Shown: in pieces, positions 34,051 to 44,352 of the stretch
Position numbering within the stretch: the first letter of the stretch is position 1
How the letters are laid out: each line of letters begins with the position of its first letter
Assembly (NCBI GenBank): GCA_032834875.1
Contig: CP135238.1
Location: 874,011-938,010 of the forward strand
DNA length: 64,000 bases
From: Sulfuracidifex metallicus DSM 6482 = JCM 9184
GTDB lineage: Archaea; Thermoproteota; Thermoprotei_A; Sulfolobales; Sulfolobaceae
Reading direction: 5' to 3'
Notes under the pieces: generated by a model
Databases searched by the model: none
What the model was told of the DNA's origin: nothing
The model's input: only the letters and a program-made list of their open reading frames with translations
Program-made: the position numbers and the translations under genes

Positions 34051-34664
34051 CCGAGATGTTTCTGAAGCATAGGTATGGGCTATCGGGTCTCCTCACCTAC
34101 TTAGATCTCTCCATGGCACTGAGTGCAGGGATCGTGGTAGCCTACAACGTCTCATTCCCAGAGAGCAGGTCAATTACTTCAAGTTCAGGGTCATCCCTGT
34201 TCCAGATACTATTTACCTTGGTATCTCTAGTCATGGCAGTACTAACTTTGAGGAATACATCCTTCGGCCTGGGTCAAGATTTCGCTGATGGGATTATCAT
34301 CACTTTTCTCCAGATGAGGAGGAAAGATTTAGTCTTCCTCACCTTTTATGCAGTGGACGTGATACTTCCAGCCCTTTTCTTCTTAGTCTCATGCTTCCTG
34401 GTTTTTATTCTCTCTTCCTTCGACGCAGGACCTACGTGGGAGTTATTATTCCTCCTTCCCTTCCTTTTTCTGGCTAACTTGTCCTACGTGATCACTATCC
34501 TTGTGAAGAGACCATTCAGATCTTTTGTGGGTTCAGTGGTTGTTGCAATTTTCTCCCTTTTCTTCTTCTTCTTCGGCGGGTTAGTTAACCAACTCATCTT
34601 GGTTCCCATGGATTTGGTGTCTTTTGCGTTAGCATACTTTCTCTTTAAGGGCGTATCAGTTTGA
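34047..34664 (+). CDS. ABC-2-like membrane subunit
   Basis: About 205 residues with six hydrophobic helices and no other domain. I choose ATG 34047 (MTEMFLKHRYGLSG), which overlaps the ATPase stop as ATGA; TTG 34041 is two codons earlier. Its size and place identify it as the membrane half of an ABC-2 exporter. The substrate is unknown. Confidence 0.75.
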   Translation: MTEMFLKHRYGLSGLLTYLDLSMALSAGIVVAYNVSFPESRSITSSSGSSLFQILFTLVSLVMAVLTLRNTSFGLGQDFADGIIITFLQMRRKDLVFLTFYAVDVILPALFFLVSCFLVFILSSFDAGPTWELLFLLPFLFLANLSYVITILVKRPFRSFVGSVVVAIFSLFFFFFGGLVNQLILVPMDLVSFALAYFLFKGVSV

Positions 34665-35032
34665 GGTACGGTTTAGTACTATTGTCAATGGGTATTATCA
34701 TTCTCCTATTGGGTGAAATTGTGTTTCCTTTCAATCCTACCGTAAGGGTTAAGGACCAGTTCACTATGCCTCCATGGTTTAAGTCAGCCACCGTAAACGT
34801 GGTCCACGGTAAGTATCAGATAAAGTCGGAAGGTCTAGAGGAGAACCTGAGCCAAGGTGCAGTGACATGTTTTACTAACTTCACAATGAATGGAAACGGA
34901 ACGGCCTTAGTTACTCTTCACGGGTTAACATTGTTTTATGGTAAAGACTTCATGGACGTCTCAATATCACTGATGATAGTTGGGATACTTGTGGAGGTAA
35001 GCAGGGAAGCAATCAACAGAATGAGAAAGTAG
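34661..35032 (+). CDS. small membrane protein of the ABC operon
   Basis: A 123-residue protein with an N-terminal helix (YGLVLLSMGIIILLLGEIVF), an exterior beta-rich stretch of about 75 residues with NFT and NGT sites, and a second helix (VSISLMIVGILVEV) ending with basic residues. The start is TTG in a TTGA overlap. It is probably an accessory subunit of the exporter; no family is recognised. Confidence 0.65.
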   Translation: MRYGLVLLSMGIIILLLGEIVFPFNPTVRVKDQFTMPPWFKSATVNVVHGKYQIKSEGLEENLSQGAVTCFTNFTMNGNGTALVTLHGLTLFYGKDFMDVSISLMIVGILVEVSREAINRMRK

Positions 35033-35268
35033 AGGATATGTGGTGAGAGAAGAGATGTTATTTCCTCAGGCTTCTAGTGATATGTAGAAAATGTGAAGTT
35101 TGTCTGAACTTTTTATCTTTTTCCTCTCCTTCTTTCTCTTCGCTTTACGTTGCTATCATGTTTGCTCATATGTTGATCATCTCCTGTCAACCGTATACGG
35201 TTCTGAATGTCATTTTATTAAGATATATATTGAAAGAGTAAAAGATTAGGAGAAGAGGAAAAAGATGG

Positions 35269-35673
35269 CTATTTCTTACTTTCCTTTATCCATCCAATCT
35301 TATCCTTTCTAAATCCCTTAACTCTCTCCAGAACTTTTACCTTAATCTTGTCGTATATCTTCAGTGTATCACATAAGGGAAAACCCTCGTAAAAAGAATC
35401 TATAACGAAGGGATGAAACTCCTCTATCTTCTTATCTAACGAGGACAGTTCTACGAAGTATACGTCTATCCATTCCTCTTGGTGCATGGGAACATTGCCT
35501 TCACCGATCACCAAGATGTCGTAGTCGCTCTCCTCCGTGAAGTCTCCTCTACCTCTGGAGCCGAAAAGGATAACCGTATATTTACTGCACAATTCGTAAA
35601 CGTAATCCATGAATTCTCTTTGTCTAATAGACAATCTACTTTCACGATTATTTTGAGGTTCTTTCATTAGCAT
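35269..35673 (-). CDS. minimal nucleotidyltransferase (MNT-like)
   Basis: A 134-residue protein of the DNA polymerase beta-like family. The motif GSRGRGDFTEESDYDILVIG gives the GS loop and the two catalytic Asp, and the third acidic position is in EEWIDVYFVE. Stand-alone members usually pair with a HEPN protein as a toxin-antitoxin system, but no HEPN gene is adjacent here, so it is an orphan or the partner has been lost. Confidence 0.82.
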   Translation of the reverse strand: MLMKEPQNNRESRLSIRQREFMDYVYELCSKYTVILFGSRGRGDFTEESDYDILVIGEGNVPMHQEEWIDVYFVELSSLDKKIEEFHPFVIDSFYEGFPLCDTLKIYDKIKVKVLERVKGFRKDKIGWIKESKK

Positions 35674-36557
35674 CTGGAAATGATCTTATCACATAAATTC
35701 CCTTTCCTCTTTGCCCTTTTTTGTTTCTGGCTTCATCTGATTATGGAATGTTACCCTTATGGTTTAGCGATTACATAAATCTTTATGTAAAGTTTTAGAA
35801 GTTATAGATTCTCTCATTCAAATTAGGCGCTGAAACTAAATTGTGATCGTCCTCTTAAATACTAATACCATATGAAAGTCTGTCGTATCAATTCTCTTTT
35901 AAACTTGTATAAGGTACGCTTACACGAAGTAATATCTACTTTCTTTATTAAGGTTAAGCTTTTGAGATTAGCCTTCTCCAATTCTAGTTTAAGTACGTAA
36001 CGTAAATATAAAGCCTTCATAAATAAGAAAATCTAACTGGAACCACTCTCATATCTTCTCCTTCTTTGATAAAATAGAGACATAAATAAGGAAATTCAGT
36101 GTTTTAGATGGTGTAATTCACACGTTCGAAGTTTATATAAGATACTTAGGCTACACTGAAATATAAAGAGTTTAAGGAGATTTATTATCTATCCTTTAGC
36201 TAGTCTCTATTCAGCTTCCATTATACCTGACTAACCTTCACTATTCCTCCTTGTTCTCTTTACCGAAGGAGTAGCTTACGCATATCTCGAAACCGTAACT
36301 TTCTTTTGTACACGTTATCTCTCTCTTGTCGTCTAGGCTTAGCATGTTATATAGATTATAAATAAATCTTATAACTCTTGTTGCACATAAACTTGTTTAA
36401 ATATATCAAATGTCATACTCTATACTTATACATTACAAAGGTAGACTTTATCTTTGAAATGGATCAAATAAAATACAAAAGAAGTAAAGAACATTTTGAT
36501 GAATCATGCTTTAATTCCAGCATTATCATCTAAACTGGAGATTATCGGGTCATTCAC
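35674..36557. other. long eroded intergenic region
   Basis: About 880 AT-rich bases without an intact gene of normal size. A 34-codon minus-strand frame at 36241-36345 is noted separately. No hairpin-rich RNA gene or repeat is recognised. Confidence 0.35.
36241..36345 (-). CDS. candidate 34-residue protein
   Basis: ATG at 36345, TAG at 36243-36241. The product begins MLSLDDKREITCTKESYG and has two cysteines. Codon use looks like that of coding DNA, and a TATA-like stretch (TTTATTTATAATC on the minus strand) lies 15-30 bases upstream. It may equally be the remnant of a longer gene. Confidence 0.25.
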   Translation of the reverse strand: MLSLDDKREITCTKESYGFEICVSYSFGKENKEE

Positions 36558-37893
36558 ATGGAGGTTACAATAGGAGTTCCCACTTACAGAGAAGGGGGTT
36601 AAGGGGGCGGAAAGCCTCGCCTTTTAAGGCGGGGATGGATAGCCCCCTTATATTTAAATATTTCTTTTTTCAAAAATCTTTTAGTGACGCTAACGATGCT
36701 CCTCCCCAGCTCGATTGGGGGCTTAATGGGACTGTGAGAGGAGCAACCATCATCTTCCTTTTCCTTCAAGGGACTAGAGCTCAGCAATGAAAGTCCCCTA
36801 CTCACTCTGTCCAAATGGGAGTGGTTCTCTGAGCCACTCGACTGCCCACCAAATGAGAGATGTAATCCCGAATCGATGGTGGGAACTATGAACCCTCTGG
36901 AGGGGAACCCTCGCCCTTCCAGGGCGGGGAGGAAGTCAGAGGAACGATGGTACCACAATTGAAGGTTTTCTCGAGGCTCTAAGGAGGCAATCCTTTAGGA
37001 GGTTCAGAGTTCTCTTGGTCTACAAACCCTCTGAGGGAGATAGGACGGAGGAGGTGATCTCAAGGTATAAGGACAAGTTAGACTTGGAAATAATATATCA
37101 GGACAAAGGTTACATTGAGGAGGCTATGAACATGCTGTTTTCTAGGGCAGATTCCGACTTGCTTCTCTTGACTGATGACGGCACTGTTCCCTCAAGTAAC
37201 TGGGTAGAAGATCACGTTAAATCCCATCAGGTTTCGGAAAGGGGAATAGTTGGAAACAACAAGACGGTGAGGAAGATTAGGTTTGGCTTAGCGGAGAGGA
37301 TCTACTCCAAGATATTCGAGAAACCAATAGACCCAAGGATGTCAGAATACGTAGTCATTATAGCGGAGACTGGTCTCTGGACTTACAATAAAAATGTGAT
37401 GAAGTCTGGAAACGTCGTGAAGACCCTCGGTCTATCGGGTTATAATATGAGTGTTAAAAGGGAAGTATACAAGGACTTCAGACTTGAGGAAATGACCTTT
37501 CGTGGGGCTTATTACGAGAACTACCTAGGAGTTCACGCCTTGAGGAAAGGTTTTCACTCAGTCCTCATCGAGAACTGTTGCGAGACTGTTCACCTTGAGA
37601 GAGAGTCCATAAGTAGATCTAAGGATCTAAACGTGATCAAACAGCTCTACGCTGAAAGCGTGTTGTCAGCGTATTATTTCTCCAAGTTTTATAAGGTCAA
37701 CTTGAAAAAACTATTTTTTGACATGAAAATTAAGACAATGAAGTGGAACATGAAGGATAAAAGGCCTGAGTCTCTTGCTGCAGTGTAAGGTCTAAGGATA
37801 GGTCTAAGGATAGCCCTTGAAGCAATTAAAGGAGGATATGAAGCGAGGCGAGTGAGAGAAATGCTGAGGAAGAGCTTGAAGATTAGCATGTGA
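36558..37893 (+). pseudogene. family-2 glycosyltransferase split by a mobile element
   Basis: ATG 36558 gives MEVTIGVPTY, the classic GT2 beginning. At 36588 a 352-base element interrupts it. Removing 36588-36939 restores the frame: PTY continues as RNDGTTIEGFLEALRRQ, then RVLLVYKPSEGDRTEEV, LLLLTDDGTVPSSNWVEDH (the DxD-like site is DDGT), a GYNMSV/REVYKDF region and an EENC-type end. The restored part has 292 residues up to TAA 37786-37788. The same frame then continues for 34 codons (GLRIGLRIALEAIKGGYEAR) to TGA 37893, so TAA may be a second lesion. GT2 enzymes transfer sugars to lipid carriers or proteins; function is lost here unless translation restarts downstream of the insert, for example at TTG 37015. 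Confidence 0.8.
36588..36939. mobile_element. 352-bp non-autonomous IS200/IS605-like element
   Basis: The element lies directly after a TTAC tetranucleotide (36584-36587), without target duplication, and each end carries a short hairpin near the border: CGCCTTTTAAGGCG at about 36618-36631 and CGCCCTTCCAGGGCG at about 36912-36926. These are hallmarks of IS200/IS605 single-strand transposition, where TTAC is a known target type. It has no transposase gene; a 119-codon minus-strand frame inside is not a recognisable protein but may be a relic of a TnpB end or of its guide-RNA region. Excision restores the host gene exactly. Confidence 0.7.
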
Positions 37894-38310
37894 AAGGGCG
37901 CGTTCATGTTAATATCTTGCTCTTTTTCTCTAGCTGACATAAAGAAAAATACACTTTTACCTGGTAATATAGGAAAGGGATAGGAGAGAAGAAAGAAGGA
38001 AAATGCGTTTTGGGATGGATGCATTTTTTGAGATGTTTTGAGATGCTAAACATTTTTATCTTGAGGCATGATAAGGTAAAAATAGGAGGAATTTTCTTCG
38101 CTTAAAGTTAATCTTCTTATCCTTCTTTCTTCTCTTATACATATTATTTATTTACATCACAGTAAAAGTCATGTCAAGTTATGAAGGAAGTCAGCAAAAC
38201 TTTGCTATGTAATTTTATTGCTCCTTTTATTTGTTTTTCCTTTAACTCTTCTCAGCTTCTTCTCTTCAACTTCCTCTTTCCACTCATCTAGTTAAAAGTT
38301 AATTATGCGT
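37894..38310. other. intergenic region
   Basis: About 420 bases, no gene seen. It contains T-rich stretches and separates the broken glycosyltransferase from convergent trpB2. Confidence 0.4.
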
Positions 38311-39600
<1,290 letters not shown>

Positions 39601-39889
39601 TTATATATATCTAAGTCCTTAAAAAGAGGACTTCCTCGCACTATTACATGAACCGTGTGGCGACAGGATAAGAGACGTTTACACACAACTATAATTCCAA
39701 CAGATCACGTCAGGGGCTGAAGTAAGACTAAATGAAGAGGATACGTATAGAAGAGAACACGCCAAATATATGGAAAAAGGAAGATAAAGTAAAAAGTAAA
39801 AAAAGAAGAAGATATAAATAGAAAGGAAAGGAGATATCTCAACTAGCTGAGATATACGTACTGAACTCTCCTATATCTCCAGGAAAGCC

Positions 39890-40297
39890 TCAATAAGGTT
39901 TTCCCGTTCCTCCATTTCCTTTAAACAATTGTCGTAGCCTAATAACAAAGCTCAGGAGGTGAGCGTCAAAGGAGTTGGCTGGCTTAAACGTGATTGGATT
40001 GGGGTAACTGTCCAGATCTGCCACGTAGGTGTAGTCAACTCTTCCTCTCCCCGTGAAGTTCCTGTCCTTGTATATCCTCATAGATCTGACCTTGTAGTTC
40101 TCAGCCAATATGGTGAGAAACCAGAAAGGTTCATCCACGTCTATTTGGTAGGTTCTATTTACACTACCATAGATCTTTAGTCTATTCCCGTGAATAGAGA
40201 GCAAGTCCCCCTTTGCCATGTTTATCTCGTCCTCGATTCTACCTACGTATCTCGTCCCTAGAAGCACCCCGAGTTTTACTTGATATGATGAATGCAT
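39890..40297 (-). CDS. unknown soluble protein
   Basis: A 135-residue protein, beta-rich in the first two thirds (QVKLGVLLGTRYVG, RLKIYGSVNRTYQIDVDEPF) with a C-terminal helix. No membrane segment, cysteine motif or family is recognised. It lies 28 bases after the start-side... of the membrane protein gene at 40326-41420 on the same strand, downstream of it, so the two may form an operon. Confidence 0.6.
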   Translation of the reverse strand: MHSSYQVKLGVLLGTRYVGRIEDEINMAKGDLLSIHGNRLKIYGSVNRTYQIDVDEPFWFLTILAENYKVRSMRIYKDRNFTGRGRVDYTYVADLDSYPNPITFKPANSFDAHLLSFVIRLRQLFKGNGGTGKPY

Positions 40298-40325
40298 GCA
40301 ATGTATTTATATTCTTGTCCGGTTT

Positions 40326-41420
40326 TCAGAGTGAGATCGCACTTATTATAAGGCTGGATATTACATATGCTATTGAGCCAAAGTAAAGTCCCAGTGTCAG
40401 GAAAAACAAGTAATAGAGCATTGTTGCTACCAAGTCCAACCAAAGACCGTCCGCTAAGCCGACTCCTCCCACTATTCCCCCGCCTGCAACGTCCAACTTC
40501 CTTCCCTTCAGCGTATCCACTATAACGTTACCCACGGTCTCAGGGAGAAATATAACTGAGAAGTTCAGCTTGTTTGGATAAGGCAGATATCCCACGTAAT
40601 GGGAAATCGCGTACCATACCAAGATAGTCACCAATGGGAAGAGAAAGACAGCGAAGTTTGACGTTACAACTCCACCTGCAATTCCCTTTTTGGTGTAAAC
40701 CACAACGACTCTCATTGTGACTCCGTAATAGAGCAGAGCTATACCAAGAACCAGGACGGGAAGGATGAGGCCAGTCTTCAAAATTGCGTCTCCAGTTAGG
40801 AACCCTGCAGTGGCTAAGAGTCCTATCAACGACAAATTGAAGCTTGTTCCATACTCCTTACCTACGGCGAAGAACGAAAGAAGGTATGAAAAAAGGAAGA
40901 AAGGAATCACCTCATCCGCCAGACGATCCAGCTTGAAAAAGTGGGAAAGAAGAAAGAATGAAACGTAAACCACTGTAGCACTCCACATCTGTAGTGAAGG
41001 CAATCCGTGGGTTTCCTGTTTCACTCTGTTTAACCTAACCAAGGACGTTATTGCAGAGCCAACTATAGCGTATAGTAGAGGGGAAGCTACGTAAGTGAGT
41101 AGCCCTAGATGATAAGGGAAAAATGGAGTATAACCTAGAAAGAACTCGCTCACGAAGAAAGCCCAGAACCAGGAGAGGAAGTATTTCACTGGCTCCTCGC
41201 CATCGAGGTAGGCTTGGGATATCAGCGAGATTAAGAGTGAACCAATTCCAACCTCTAAAACTTGGTCAAGAGGTTCGCCGAAGTTGAGGAAGTGTACCTT
41301 GGTTACAGCAACTGCAACAATTAACGCTGTAACGGCGAAGAGAGCCATCCTCGCCTCGTGACTGTAAAACCTCACATTAATAATGATTTTTCCTAGTCTT
41401 TTAACTCTAGGGGTTATCAA
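40326..41420 (-). CDS. polytopic membrane protein, possibly DUF1614-like
   Basis: A 364-residue protein with about ten hydrophobic helices. Glycine-rich GGGIVGGVGLADGLWLDLVAT near the C-terminus resembles the DUF1614 end motif, but I am not sure. No transporter signature is seen. It is the upstream gene of the pair with 39890-40297. Confidence 0.62.
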   Translation of the reverse strand: MITPRVKRLGKIIINVRFYSHEARMALFAVTALIVAVAVTKVHFLNFGEPLDQVLEVGIGSLLISLISQAYLDGEEPVKYFLSWFWAFFVSEFFLGYTPFFPYHLGLLTYVASPLLYAIVGSAITSLVRLNRVKQETHGLPSLQMWSATVVYVSFFLLSHFFKLDRLADEVIPFFLFSYLLSFFAVGKEYGTSFNLSLIGLLATAGFLTGDAILKTGLILPVLVLGIALLYYGVTMRVVVVYTKKGIAGGVVTSNFAVFLFPLVTILVWYAISHYVGYLPYPNKLNFSVIFLPETVGNVIVDTLKGRKLDVAGGGIVGGVGLADGLWLDLVATMLYYLFFLTLGLYFGSIAYVISSLIISAISL

Positions 41421-41958
41421 GCTAACTTCTTGACCGTAAGAAAGAGGGGAAGTTGAATTGAGACCTAGAAAGTGCTAACTAATAAGACATGATTATAAGT
41501 AAGACCTACTTCTTTGAGAAGTTTTGATTCTAATATAAGTTAATAATAAAGAAAGGATAAAAAAGAGAAAAAAACGAAAAGAAAGTAAGAAACTACTGTT
41601 AGGTAAGGTCAGAGAGACATAAGATAAGAAGGATCTAACATTCAATGACAGAAGTCTAAAATAAGTTATAGAGTACTAAAAGCCTTGCCTTTTATGGCGA
41701 GTATGAAGTCGGTTTGAGTTATGAATTCTTTGACACTATAAATACATATAAAAATAACTATATTTTCTAAAACTAAAGATCAAAGTTAAACAATGCGGAG
41801 AACTTGGCGGTATTAGTCCTATGTCCTAAGACCATCATTCAAATAACTTAAGGAAAAGCTATAGCATATAAAATATTTGGAATTTTTACAAAAATATGTA
41901 AAGAAAGATTTTAACAAATAGTTTTATTGTATCTTAAAATCTCTATTAGTAGTCTACA
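41421..41958. other. intergenic region with a decayed IS-end-like hairpin
   Basis: About 540 AT-rich bases. At 41682-41718 the stretch GCCTTGCCTTTTATGGCGAG followed by TATGAAGTC resembles both the hairpin and the GGAAGTCAG end of the element at 36588-36939, with mismatches; it may be a relic of a related element. Nothing else is recognised. Confidence 0.35.
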
Positions 41959-42592
41959 ATGTTTATAGGACATTTCGGAATAGCTTTTATTCTAGGCTAT
42001 TTTTCCCTTCCATACCTTTATGGGTATTTTTAACAGCGGTAAGTTTTCCAGATTTATTATGGCCAGTTTTAGTTCTAATTGGAAAAGAAAAAGTACTTAT
42101 AAATAAGGAAGATCCTTTCATGAGTAACGTTAAGTTTGAAAGCTATCCTTAATTCTCACTCTCTTATATTGTCTTCCTTATTTTATGCAATGCCAGCAGC
42201 AATTTTCTCTATAGTACTTGAAAATGCTCTTATATTTCCATTATTTTTGATTGGAACTACATCGCATTGGTTTCTTGATTACTTTTACCATATGCATGAC
42301 ATGCCGGTGAAAGGTTTCGGTAAAGACAAGAAAGTAGGATTAAGTATGTGGAAGAACGGAACTATAGCGTTTTTTGTGGAGCTGATATTTTATATTGTAA
42401 CTGTTATTTTATTTTTACCAAAAAATTTTATGATACCAGCTATCATTTTAGGTTTAATATTTCATTTAGCTAATTCCAACTCATTTTTTTGGATATATAA
42501 AGAAAAACTCGTTTGGAGGATATAAAACAAATGCTATAATAGTTTTTTTAGGCTATTTTCTCTTTATTCTGATAGGTGGAATATATATTTAA
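41959..42592 (+). pseudogene. DUF457-like membrane metal-dependent hydrolase, frameshifted
   Basis: Three frames in succession encode one protein. Frame 1 starts at ATG 41959 (MFIGHFGIAFILGYFSLP), is left near 42013 by loss of a base, and continues as IPLWVFLTAVSFPDLLWPVL. Near 42151-42154 an extra A (CCTTAATTC) breaks the frame just before YSHSLILSSLFY. The third part carries TSHWFLDYFYH and ends in a further possible shift near 42511 that would extend it to 42592 with FLGYFLFILIGGIY. GHFGIAF, FPDLLW, YSHSL and SHWFLDY are the conserved motifs of the YdjM/DUF457 family. Very AT-rich. Confidence 0.7.
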
Positions 42593-43047
42593 TATTTCAT
42601 TTTTTAAATATAAATATAAAAAATATCTTAGATTGTATTCCTTAGTTTTATTTTATATAGACTATATTTAATAGTGAATTGATATTCTCAGTATTTGTCT
42701 TCGTGTTTATTCTAGTATTGTAAGAGATATTCTTCTTTAAAGTGTTCCGCATTTGCAGGGTCTTTTGGAAAAATGGTAATGTGTCTGAGCTAAAAGAATG
42801 CGAATATCATTGTTTGATGAATAGACAAGAGGTAGATATAAGGGTAAAGCAAGAAATGCGTAATTTTTGTCTTTATTTAAAAATAAGAAAAAAGTTATCA
42901 CAAGAGTCATGAAAAAGGGGAAAAGATACAGCGCATGTAAACGATCACGTCTACATGACCTCTACCCTAATAACTTAAGTTTCATCCAAATTCCTCGTTT
43001 AACCAACTAGACCATTTATTAGTTGTCGCACCTTTTTTCTCTGTAGC
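42593..43047. other. intergenic region
   Basis: About 450 AT-rich bases, no gene seen. CCATTTATTAG at 43012-43022 is the likely TATA box of proC. Confidence 0.4.
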
Positions 43048-43824
43048 ATGAAAATTGCAATCATAGGAGCGGGAAACATAGGATCTTCTCTAGCGCTTGG
43101 GATCAGGGGAAAATATCAAGTTGTAGTCACCGCTAAGTCAGAGAAGACCGTTTCTATATTGAGAGAAAGAGGTTTTCAAGTAATGAAGAACAGAGACGCA
43201 GTATCGTGGGCTGACGTAGTAGTCTTGAGCGTGAAGCCCTTTCAACTGAGGGATGTCTTAAGGGAAACGTATGATTTGATGAGCGAAAAAACTCTCATCT
43301 CTGTAATTGCTGGAGTGAGGATCGAATCGTTAAAGAGGATAACCGGTTCCAAGCGTGTGTTTAGGGCTATGCCTAACTTGGGCATATCAATAAAGAAATC
43401 CGTTACTGCCCTCTCTGGCGACGAAATAGAGGAAAATGTAGAGGAAATTTTCTCCATGGTTGGAAAGACTTTCTGGATTGATGAAAGATCATTTGATGCA
43501 TGGACCGCACTTGTTGGTAGCGGTCCCGGAATTTTGGCTGAATTGATTGACGGTTTAATGTTGGGAGGAGTTAAAGCTGGGCTAAAACCTTCAGTTTCCC
43601 TTTCCGCATTATTGGACACGCTAGAAGTTACCCTTGAGTTGTTGAGGAAAGAAAGTCCCTCAAGCCTAAGAGATAAGGTAGCTACTCCAGGGGGAACCAC
43701 AATTGAAGCCATATACACGATGGAGTACGAGAAGGTTAAGGGAGGTCTAATTAAGGCTATATATGATGCGTCAAGACGCTCTAAGGAGATTTCCGAGGAG
43801 TTAGAGATGTCTCTACAACACTAA
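43048..43824 (+). CDS. proC: pyrroline-5-carboxylate reductase
   Basis: A 258-residue enzyme that makes proline from pyrroline-5-carboxylate with NAD(P)H in the cytosol. It has the Rossmann motif GAGNIGSSLALG, VVLSVKPFQL, SVIAGVRIESL, RAMPNLGISI and the C-terminal LRDKVATPGGTTIEAI, which is the ProC signature. Length and start are normal. It is a single gene with a TATA box about 26-36 bases upstream. Confidence 0.95.
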   Translation: MKIAIIGAGNIGSSLALGIRGKYQVVVTAKSEKTVSILRERGFQVMKNRDAVSWADVVVLSVKPFQLRDVLRETYDLMSEKTLISVIAGVRIESLKRITGSKRVFRAMPNLGISIKKSVTALSGDEIEENVEEIFSMVGKTFWIDERSFDAWTALVGSGPGILAELIDGLMLGGVKAGLKPSVSLSALLDTLEVTLELLRKESPSSLRDKVATPGGTTIEAIYTMEYEKVKGGLIKAIYDASRRSKEISEELEMSLQH

Positions 43825-44352
43825 CGATCTCCTTATATTATTTTTTATCCATGTGGAGACGGAAAGCTTTCCGTAAATCACTGAATTCACATGACTTGAG
43901 AAAGCTCATGAGCATTTTGCACTTAACGTATTTTCCCCCTCTATTTTCTCATTTTTTAGATAAAAAAATAAATATTAACTTGTATATATGAATTATAATA
44001 AATGCTTCATTTTATTGGAGTTAAATCTGAGGAAAAAGAATATATATTTACATATTAATGTTTTTATACATAAGCGTTGAAGCTTCAATATTTTTATAGC
44101 TAAAGTGCTATCTTTAACTTCTCGGAATTGTTGCTTACACGCAAGAGTTGGACTTTATTGAAAAATAAAGTCTATTTGTTATTAAATGAGCTATGATGTA
44201 TATTATATAAACGTACGAGCACGTTCTCAGTTTCTTCTTTATGTCAAAAAGAAACGTTCCTATAATAACCCCCTACCTTTAACATTGGTTATTAAATTTA
44301 GCGTAAAGGTACTTCGGAAAAGACTTATAATATAATCTTCGTAACATCATTT
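43825..44352. other. intergenic region
   Basis: About 530 AT-rich bases without a gene. ACTTATAATATA at 44322-44333 is the probable TATA box of the next gene, 20-31 bases before its ATG. Confidence 0.45.

Noticed and set aside
36599-36958. 119-codon minus-strand frame over the mobile element
   Set aside because: It runs through the end hairpins and into the host gene, and shows no transposase motif; I treat it as element sequence, not a protein gene.
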